A stretch of DNA of 11,251 bases from an uncultured Elusimicrobium sp. (GTDB lineage: Bacteria > Elusimicrobiota > Elusimicrobia > Elusimicrobiales > Elusimicrobiaceae): contig CACXHA010000078.1 in assembly GCA_902767385.1 (NCBI GenBank), forward strand, positions 1 through 11,251, read 5' to 3'. A program made the translations under genes and the position numbers. The first letter of the stretch is position 1. Each line of letters opens with the position of its first letter. Shown here piece by piece: positions 6,629 through 11,251 of the stretch. Under the pieces are notes generated by a model, which made no database searches, had not been told where the DNA came from, and worked only from the letters and a program-made list of their open reading frames with translations.

Positions 6629-7593
6629 AACCTACGGTTTTAATTACAGGGGGAAATGGTTTTATCGGGCGTGCCCTTACCGACAAATTACTGCGCGAAG
6701 GTTATCAGGTGTGCATCCTTACCCGTCGAGCGGTATCCCGTCCTGCCAATCCATCTGTTTCATTGGTGCAAGCGGATTACACGGATGTATTTTCTTTAAA
6801 AAATGCGCTCGTCGGTTGTGAAGGTGTATTTAATTTGGCGGGTGCTATTTTTGGGTTTAATTATCAAGATTTTGAAAGAGGAAATGTTACCCCCGTTAAA
6901 AATCTTGTCCAAGCAGTCAACCAAACCTCTTCCGTTAAAACATTTGTACATGTATCCAGTTTAGCAGCCAGCGGATTCGCTACGGATCCGGCCCACCCAC
7001 GTTTAGAAGAAATGCCTTGCTTTCCGGTTTCAGATTATGGACGCACCAAGTTAGAAGGGGAAAAACAAATTCCCAGTTTAAAGAGCACAGTAAAATGGAC
7101 GATTATACGTCCGCCGATTGTATATGGTAAAAATGACTCGGGTGTGTCTAAAATTGCCTCTTGGGTTAAGCGCGGACTTATGGTTAATACGTCGGGAAAC
7201 GGATATTTCAGTTTCGTGTACGTAACAGATTTGGTAGAAGCTCTTTATCAAGCCTATGTTCGTCCGGATACTAACGGACAAACTTACTTTGTGGCAGAAC
7301 CTATGGACTATACCTGGGATTATTTTATTTCCCACATGGCCCAAGCTATGCATGTACGCAAACCCTTCATGCCCAATGCACCGGTGTGGATGATGCGTTC
7401 TGCAGCATGGATATATGAGCGGTGTGCGCAAATATTTGGAGTGCATCCTGCGCTTAATTATGACAAAGTAACCGAAGCCATTGTCCCTGGGCATTGGATA
7501 TGTTCCGGTCAAAAATGGCGTAATCTTACCGGTCAGGTCTTTACTCCGTTACAAAAAGGGCTTGAACAGAGTTTTGAAAATTTGATAAAATAA
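6625..7593 (+). CDS. NAD(P)-dependent epimerase/dehydratase family (extended SDR) protein
   Basis: A cytoplasmic Rossmann-fold oxidoreductase. The N-terminal nucleotide-binding motif is TGGNGFIG at 8-15 (GxxGxxG from G9). The acidic ADYTD region lies near 50-54. A NLAG segment at 70-73 and a HVSS strand at 109-112 supply the expected catalytic serine area. Y138-GRT-K142 is the YxxxK catalytic pair. A variable C-terminal substrate domain fills the remainder to 322 residues. This matches sugar-nucleotide epimerases, 3-beta-hydroxysteroid dehydrogenase-like and dihydroflavonol reductase-like SDRs, which cannot be told apart here. Its ATG overlaps the previous stop (ATGA). Substrate is unknown. 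The envelope context hints at a sugar or lipid substrate, which is only inference. Confidence 0.9.
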   Translation: MKPTVLITGGNGFIGRALTDKLLREGYQVCILTRRAVSRPANPSVSLVQADYTDVFSLKNALVGCEGVFNLAGAIFGFNYQDFERGNVTPVKNLVQAVNQTSSVKTFVHVSSLAASGFATDPAHPRLEEMPCFPVSDYGRTKLEGEKQIPSLKSTVKWTIIRPPIVYGKNDSGVSKIASWVKRGLMVNTSGNGYFSFVYVTDLVEALYQAYVRPDTNGQTYFVAEPMDYTWDYFISHMAQAMHVRKPFMPNAPVWMMRSAAWIYERCAQIFGVHPALNYDKVTEAIVPGHWICSGQKWRNLTGQVFTPLQKGLEQSFENLIK

Positions 7594-7603
7594 GGCTGTT
7601 ATT

Positions 7604-7694
7604 GGAGAGGTGGCTGAGAGGCCGAAAGCGGCGGTTTGCTAAACCGTTATACGGGCTAATTCCCGTATCGAGGGTTCGAATCCCTCCCTCTCCG
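7604..7694 (+). tRNA. tRNA-Ser (anticodon GCU)
   Basis: The full class II cloverleaf is visible. A 7-bp acceptor stem pairs 7604-7610 (GGAGAGG) with 7687-7693 (CCTCTCC), followed by discriminator G at 7694, typical for serine. The D stem pairs GCT 7613-7615 with AGC 7627-7629. The anticodon stem pairs 7631-7635 with 7643-7647, and the anticodon GCT at 7638-7640 reads AGC/AGU codons. A long variable arm pairs ACGGG 7651-7655 with CCCGT 7662-7666. The T arm pairs GAGGG 7670-7674 with CCCTC 7682-7686 around TTCGAAT. CCA is not encoded. It lies 10 bases after the epimerase-like gene, so it is probably transcribed with the operon. Confidence 0.97.
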
Positions 7695-7698
7695 AGAG

Positions 7699-7727
7699 AT
7701 TTTATAAATCTGCACGATTTATAAAAT
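7699..7727. repeat. 12-bp perfect AT-rich inverted repeat after the tRNA
   Basis: ATTTTATAAATC at 7699-7710 is the exact reverse complement of GATTTATAAAAT at 7716-7727, around a 5-base loop (TGCAC). It begins four bases after the tRNA. It could be a processing or termination hairpin for the tRNA transcript, although no T run follows, or a protein-binding palindrome upstream of the exported-protein gene. Confidence 0.7.
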
Positions 7728-7740
7728 TTATGATAAAATA

Positions 7741-7766
7741 AACAGTAGAGAATATTTCTTACTGTT
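7741..7766. repeat. second inverted repeat upstream of the exported-protein gene
   Basis: AACAGTA (7741-7747) plus AGAA (7749-7752) pairs with TTCT (7756-7759) plus TACTGTT (7760-7766). This gives 11 base pairs with one bulged G at 7748 and a 3-base loop. It lies 59 bases before the ATG at 7825, inside the leader or promoter region of that gene. A regulatory binding site and an RNA hairpin are both possible. No convincing -35/-10 pair could be assigned here. Confidence 0.55.
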
Positions 7767-7824
7767 ATTAGGTAGTAGAAGAATCTCGGTTGTATTGAGT
7801 AAAAACTTAAGGAGCGTAGTTAAA

Positions 7825-8415
7825 ATGAAAAAATTAGTTGCAGCTGTTTGTACATTAGTGTTGTTAGGTAGCACGTTCGCTGTAGCGGCCCCGGGCTTTT
7901 CTGGCAAAAAAATCAAAAATTCTAAAATTGTCCAAGGGACGACCGTTAATTATGAAGGTACGACCATTGAAGTTCCCCAAGGCCAAACGGTCATTGTGGG
8001 TAAACGCGATAACGGTTATATCGTGCTTCGTGGTTTAAATTTAGAAAACGTTAAAATCAATGGTTCTTCTGTGTACACAAAGGGATACACTATTTTGTCC
8101 TATGATCCTGCTTCTAATATCGCTTTCTTAAACAAAGGAGAAGAATTAACTATTATCGACCGAGATGGTCACAGTGCTACGGTTGAGCAAGGTGGAGCTA
8201 TTTCTACTGCCGATGCTCGTATTAATTCTAAAACGGTAAAAGAAATGCAAGATGCGGCTCGTGCGGAAGCTCAAGCTGCTGTAGAAGAAGGACTCATTAC
8301 CGAAGAAGATGTTATCCCAGCTTTTGTAGCGGCTACAACGCCTTCGGAAACTGCCATTGAACAAACCGTGGAAGACGTAGAGGATACGTTGAGCCACTCT
8401 GCTCCGGGTCGTTAA
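7825..8415 (+). CDS. exported protein of unknown family, paralog A
   Basis: A 196-residue protein with a clear Sec signal peptide: MKK, a hydrophobic core, and likely cleavage after AVA or AVAA near residues 20-22. The mature part is beta-rich to about residue 125 with motifs such as QGTTVNYEG, VPQGQTVIV, YIVLRGLNLENVKI and IIDRDGHSATV. An acidic, Ala-rich, probably helical tail follows. AAGGAG at 7809-7814 precedes the ATG by 10 bases; an upstream TTG at 7795 is rejected. The next gene encodes a paralog with about 30 percent identity by eye over about 100 residues. There are no catalytic motifs and no lipobox. The beta-rich section is loosely reminiscent of FecR-like or small surface domains, but I would not assign one. 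The location is probably periplasmic or outer surface. Confidence 0.88.
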   Translation: MKKLVAAVCTLVLLGSTFAVAAPGFSGKKIKNSKIVQGTTVNYEGTTIEVPQGQTVIVGKRDNGYIVLRGLNLENVKINGSSVYTKGYTILSYDPASNIAFLNKGEELTIIDRDGHSATVEQGGAISTADARINSKTVKEMQDAARAEAQAAVEEGLITEEDVIPAFVAATTPSETAIEQTVEDVEDTLSHSAPGR

Positions 8416-8445
8416 TTACACCTTGGGTAGCTTAGTTTTGTATAT

Positions 8446-8471
8446 ACCCCGGGCGCAAGTCCGGGGTTTTT
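8446..8471 (+). terminator. strong intrinsic terminator between the paralogs
   Basis: CCCCGG at 8447-8452 pairs with CCGGGG at 8461-8466 around an 8-base loop, extendable by one A-T pair. TTTTT follows directly at 8467-8471. It lies 30 bases after the paralog A stop and 38 bases before the paralog B start. Confidence 0.9.
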
Positions 8472-8508
8472 CATCAATTTTGTGTGTGCTTTGAAGAGGA
8501 GAGTCTAC

Positions 8509-9096
8509 ATGAAAAAAATTGCTGTATTATTGGCTACCGTTGCATTGGGTTTTGTGGTAGTTCCTATCCGTGCGGCTGGTAACATAACGAGTGTAAAATC
8601 TACACCAGCAGCTAAAGGCACTACAAATACGTATGCAGGGGTTCCGGTGTTTGTTCCTGCCGGTCAAACAGTTGTTTTGGAATCTTCCTCAAAAGATGGA
8701 ATCGTACTAAAAGGCCAAAATTTGAAAGGTGTAAAAGTGGGGGATGGAACCATTTCGGTTCCCGGTCCGGTTGTGTTTTTGGTGCAACCCAGTACGCAAG
8801 CGGTCCGGATTATAAAAGGAAACGGTGTTAAAATAACGGATAGTAACGGGCGCACGGTAGAATTATCGGCCGGGGCTTCTGTTTCTATGAAAGACATACG
8901 TCAACATGTACGTCCTTTCCTTCCTGCCGCGGTTATCGGCGTTGTTCAAACACAAAAAATTACAAATGTCAATAAATCTAAAGACGTTGCTTTGGATGAA
9001 GATATAAATGCAGAAATTCTTGCCTTTGTTGAAGCGGCAGAAACATCCATTGTTACACTTGAGCCAAAAGCTCGAAAAAATCGGAAGACTAAATAA
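8509..9096 (+). CDS. exported protein of unknown family, paralog B
   Basis: A 195-residue protein with a Sec signal peptide (MKK, hydrophobic core, likely cleavage after IRAA near residue 24). The mature domain aligns with its neighbour: shared KGTT/QGTT, Y-x-G, VP-x-GQTV, IVL-x-G-x-NL-x-x-VK, KG-x-x-x-x-I-x-D-x-x-G, and a G-x-x-x-S-x-x-D-x-R ending. A short helical AFVEAAETS segment near the C-terminus also resembles AFVAATTPSET of paralog A. The tail is strongly basic here (KARKNRKTK) whereas paralog A ends acidic. AGGAG at 8497-8501 precedes the ATG by seven bases; a GTG at 8482 is rejected. Because the terminator lies upstream, expression needs read-through or a separate promoter, which I could not place convincingly. 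Function is unknown. Confidence 0.88.
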   Translation: MKKIAVLLATVALGFVVVPIRAAGNITSVKSTPAAKGTTNTYAGVPVFVPAGQTVVLESSSKDGIVLKGQNLKGVKVGDGTISVPGPVVFLVQPSTQAVRIIKGNGVKITDSNGRTVELSAGASVSMKDIRQHVRPFLPAAVIGVVQTQKITNVNKSKDVALDEDINAEILAFVEAAETSIVTLEPKARKNRKTK

Positions 9097-9128
9097 AAGC
9101 TTTACGTTTTATGTTACTTGATTTCTAT

Positions 9129-9159
9129 AGAGGTAGCCCATTAGAGGACTGCCTCTTTT
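9129..9159 (+). terminator. candidate intrinsic terminator after paralog B
   Basis: AGAGGTAG at 9129-9136 pairs with CTGCCTCT at 9149-9156 (8 pairs, one G-U) and is followed by TTTT. An internal alternative, AGAGG 9143-9147 with CCTCT 9152-9156, uses the same 3' arm. It lies in the short convergent gap and serves the plus strand; the minus-strand copy lacks a T run. Confidence 0.65.
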
Positions 9160-9181
9160 GTCGTATGATTTACTTAAAACG

Positions 9182-10198
9182 TTATTTCTTGAGGATCCAC
9201 ACACTATACGGAGGAATTTTCTTTGTTTTTTCCTGTCCGTATAGGATTTGGTAATCGTCTTTAAGTAAGGCAGACGGCACTTTACGCGGTTTATCATCAA
9301 TATTTTCTAATAAACTATACGTATGCCCTTGATATTGCCAGCTTTTCATACGCAAGGGTTCGCGTACCCGTACCGGGTTATTTACCAGTGTTCCCTGTTC
9401 TAAAACAAGTTTAAATTGCGCTAGTTCCTGTACTACATTTTTTACCCGTTGCCAATATTCAGGCGCACTTTTATACATGGGCTCTTTTAGATAGTTAAAG
9501 GTAAAAAAGAATAACCCGTCCGCTCCGTTAAAGATTCCATCATAACTCATAAAGCGTATTTCATCTTCCGTTGGGAAGCGCCCAATCCGGTCATTATCCG
9601 GCCGATATTGTTTATAATGTTTCCAGTCAAAAATTTGTACCACTCCCCATGCGGGGTGCTTTTGTACGTGGTGCTTTTCCATTTCTTCGCGCAGATAACT
9701 GACCTGGTCTCCAAATGTTTCTAGTGGATAGTGCGGCACGGGGTACCAGTCTACCATCATAATATCGGGCAAATCACAAAAGGTGGGGTAAGTACGCCCT
9801 TCACTAATCACTAATGCAGTTTTATGCTCGGGGAATGCTTTTTTGGTAGCGGAGTGTGCTTCTTGTACCCGTTCGCGGCTCCATTTATGCACTTCGGGCT
9901 CATCTACCAAATACCAAGCTAAAATCGGCCATTTTTGGGCTTTTTTCTCATATTTGGTTCCCAATACCTTATTGGGGTAAAATATCACTTTTAGCCCCTG
10001 TTTTTTTGCTTCTTTAGCTAATTTTTGCAACGTTTGCGGGTCTTGTTTATACGTTTGCAAGCAAGTAAAACCAGCTTCTTTGATTATTTTTAAATCACTG
10101 GTATCATTTGCACCATATACACAAAGCGGGAATTCCTGTGCGGTAAGAGGTAAAGCCGCTAACAGGGCCATTAGTATCCAAATACTCCATTTTTTCAT
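9182..10198 (-). CDS. secreted glycoside-hydrolase-like TIM-barrel protein
   Basis: A 338-residue protein with a Sec signal peptide (MKKWSIW, hydrophobic core, cleavage near LTA-Q at 20-21). The body looks like a (beta/alpha)8 hydrolase: an EAGFTCLQTY strand, KKQGLKVIFY, then AWYLVDEPEVH with D99, E100 and E102 at the position typical of an acid/base residue. DIMMVDWYPVP lies around D140 and WGVVQIFDW near 174-182. ED-EIRFMSYDGIFNGADGLF at 201-220 resembles the E-x-R-x-M-x-Y-x-x-x-x-x-GA segment seen in several GH-like families. A small beta domain ends the protein (about 270-338). I cannot name the GH family. GAGGAG precedes the ATG. It lies 17 bases after the sugar transferase stop, so the two are co-transcribed, suggesting trimming or turnover of a secreted polysaccharide. 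That role is inferred. Confidence 0.75.
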   Translation of the reverse strand: MKKWSIWILMALLAALPLTAQEFPLCVYGANDTSDLKIIKEAGFTCLQTYKQDPQTLQKLAKEAKKQGLKVIFYPNKVLGTKYEKKAQKWPILAWYLVDEPEVHKWSRERVQEAHSATKKAFPEHKTALVISEGRTYPTFCDLPDIMMVDWYPVPHYPLETFGDQVSYLREEMEKHHVQKHPAWGVVQIFDWKHYKQYRPDNDRIGRFPTEDEIRFMSYDGIFNGADGLFFFTFNYLKEPMYKSAPEYWQRVKNVVQELAQFKLVLEQGTLVNNPVRVREPLRMKSWQYQGHTYSLLENIDDKPRKVPSALLKDDYQILYGQEKTKKIPPYSVWILKK

Positions 10199-10215
10199 TG
10201 GTTTCTCCTCGTTGA

Positions 10216-11251
10216 TTAAGAGACTACATGCGAGTCTTTAATAAACATTCGTAGTCCGGTTTTGACCATAATTTCAATATCTAGCATAATCGTATGGTTT
10301 TTAATGTACCATACATCGTAAGAAAATCGGGTAAAAGCAGCATCAAATGCAGCTTTTTCAATGAGGTTTTTATTCCCGTTTTTTGTTTTATAATTGGGGG
10401 GGGCTTTAAAATTAAGTTGTGCCCAACCGGTAATCCCTGGTTTGGCAATACTGCGGATATGGTGATTGGGAATATTGGCATTTAACAATGCATATTCACC
10501 CACCCATAACGGGCGCGGCCCCACAAAAGACAATTCCCCCTTGAGCACGTTAATAATTTGCGGTATTTCGTCCAAGCGGAAACGTCTTAAAAAATTTCCC
10601 GTTTTAGTAAGTGTTTCTTGTTCACTCTCTTGGGTGGTGGGCGTGATAGTGCGGAACTTATACATCACAAATTCTTTCCCAAAGTGTCCCACACGTTTTT
10701 GACTGAATATAGGGTCACATTTATCTATTACGCGTATCAACAGCCAGATAAAGCAACCTAGTGGAACCAAAAAGGGAAGCATTACAAGTGCAAGTACCAA
10801 ATCCAATGTGCGTTTTAGCATGTTATACATGCTGTTTTCGTGTCGATTGCCGATTCCGCGTAGTACCCACATGCTGTCTTCCACACTCTCGCGTGAAATA
10901 CGCTGGGATACATATTCAAACGCGTTAAAATCCGTGTCCACATAAGCGCCACGGGCAATAAATTGTTGGGTTACAATGTCCCACGCTTGCGGATTTTCGC
11001 GGAATAGTTTGCTGCCTACAATAACTACGTCAATGTGTTTTAAGTTGTATTTTTTGTCGGAGGGGGGGATGTCCTCTTTTTCTTTAATGCGGTAACCGCG
11101 GCTTTCGCGCATGAGCTTAACAAGCTCTGTAATTGTGGGGCTACTGCCAAAAATAAGCACGTTTGTTTTTGCCGCATCTAATTTAAAGTAATTGCGTCTA
11201 AGCAAATAAACATACGCAAAATAAAGAGATAAAATAACAATTAAAATTCGG
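10216..11251 (-). CDS. polyprenyl-phosphate sugar-1-phosphate transferase (5' end beyond window)
   Basis: Transfers a sugar-1-phosphate from a nucleotide sugar to undecaprenyl phosphate, starting exopolysaccharide, capsule or O-antigen synthesis at the inner membrane. The frame stays open to the right edge, where it encodes a hydrophobic helix (RILIVILSLYFAYVYLL), so the gene is truncated by the window and the TTG at 11205 is not its start. Counting from 11205, a Rossmann-like region spans about 14-100 and a membrane helix about 135-160. The catalytic domain has YKFRT (182-186), RLDEIPQIINVLKGELSFVG (210-229) with the D212-E213 dyad, and KPGITGWAQ (255-263). Two long C runs (8 and 7 in the coding strand) are unusual. 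Classification within the WcaJ/WbaP-like family, and the sugar used, cannot be told. Confidence 0.93.
   Translation of the reverse strand, partial: RILIVILSLYFAYVYLLRRNYFKLDAAKTNVLIFGSSPTITELVKLMRESRGYRIKEKEDIPPSDKKYNLKHIDVVIVGSKLFRENPQAWDIVTQQFIARGAYVDTDFNAFEYVSQRISRESVEDSMWVLRGIGNRHENSMYNMLKRTLDLVLALVMLPFLVPLGCFIWLLIRVIDKCDPIFSQKRVGHFGKEFVMYKFRTITPTTQESEQETLTKTGNFLRRFRLDEIPQIINVLKGELSFVGPRPLWVGEYALLNANIPNHHIRSIAKPGITGWAQLNFKAPPNYKTKNGNKNLIEKAAFDAAFTRFSYDVWYIKNHTIMLDIEIMVKTGLRMFIKDSHVVS
10396..10403. repeat. G8 homopolymer (C8 in the coding strand) inside the sugar transferase
   Basis: Eight consecutive G on the plus strand encode Ala-Pro-Pro on the minus strand, in the segment just after KPGITGWAQ. 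A slip of one base would shift the frame of about the last 60 residues. It is the longest G/C run I saw in the window. Confidence 0.9.
11062..11068. repeat. G7 homopolymer (C7 in the coding strand) inside the sugar transferase
   Basis: Seven consecutive G on the plus strand encode the Ile-Pro-Pro-Ser stretch, upstream of the catalytic domain. A single-base slip here would remove the whole transferase domain. Confidence 0.9.

Noticed and set aside
7078..7512. 144-codon minus-strand open frame inside the epimerase-like gene
   Set aside because: It lies fully antisense to a gene with clear Rossmann and YxxxK motifs. The translation is His/Arg/Ile-rich with no recognisable domain.
8412..8446. 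Promoter for paralog B ending in TATATA at 8441-8446
   Set aside because: The possible -35 boxes give spacers of 12, 19 or 23 bases with poor matches, and transcription would begin inside the terminator hairpin. Kept only as a possibility in the findings.
9104..9182. Inverted pair ACGTTTTA (9104-9111) and TAAAACGT (9175-9182) around the convergent gap
   Set aside because: Eight AT-rich bases 63 bases apart are easily expected by chance, and the right copy lies at the minus-strand stop codon. No target duplication or element between them.
9182..10198. Assigning the barrel protein to a specific GH family such as GH5 or GH2
   Set aside because: The general barrel pattern and DEPE loop are visible, but I cannot place the second catalytic carboxylate or family-specific motifs without a profile search.

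Overview
The window reads as chromosomal DNA from a Gram-negative (diderm) bacterium. It encodes lipoprotein-trafficking, Tol/Ton-type and exopolysaccharide functions, and has moderately AT-rich, tightly packed genes. The gene set and protein style are compatible with a gut-type Elusimicrobiota relative. That assignment is an inference from impression and is not proven by any marker in the window.

Region 1 (1-206) holds what may be the last 15 codons of an upstream gene, a GC-rich hairpin and a weak candidate promoter. Region 2 (207-7593) is one compact co-directional block of nine genes, mostly with overlapping or touching ends: ftsK (DNA translocase), a LolA-like lipoprotein, pgsA and pgpA (the two committed steps to phosphatidylglycerol), a TolQ/ExbB - TolR/ExbD - TonB/TolA-like energy-transduction trio, an unrecognised three-helix membrane protein with an Ala/Lys/Glu-rich tail, and an NAD(P)-dependent epimerase/reductase-like protein. 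A tRNA-Ser(GCU) follows 10 bases later. The shared theme is envelope growth and division: chromosome clearance at the septum, outer-membrane lipoprotein delivery, anionic phospholipid synthesis and proton-motive-force coupling to the outer membrane.

Region 3 (7695-9181) starts with two AT-rich inverted repeats. It then carries two tandem genes for small exported proteins that are recognisable paralogs of each other but match no family I can name. A strong intrinsic terminator lies between them and a weaker one follows the second.

Region 4 (9182-11251, minus strand, convergent with region 3) is a two-gene unit. A polyprenyl-phosphate sugar-1-phosphate transferase (first step of capsule/exopolysaccharide assembly) runs off the right edge of the window, and a secreted glycoside-hydrolase-like TIM-barrel protein follows it. 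The transferase gene contains two unusually long cytosine runs (8 and 7), which could make it phase-variable.

The best candidates for undescribed biology are the tandem exported paralog family, the lipid-anchored LolA homolog, the unnamed membrane protein beside the Tol-like trio, and the homopolymer tracts in the sugar transferase. No CRISPR array, insertion sequence, transposase or prophage gene was seen. No stretch longer than 300 bases lacks a gene.
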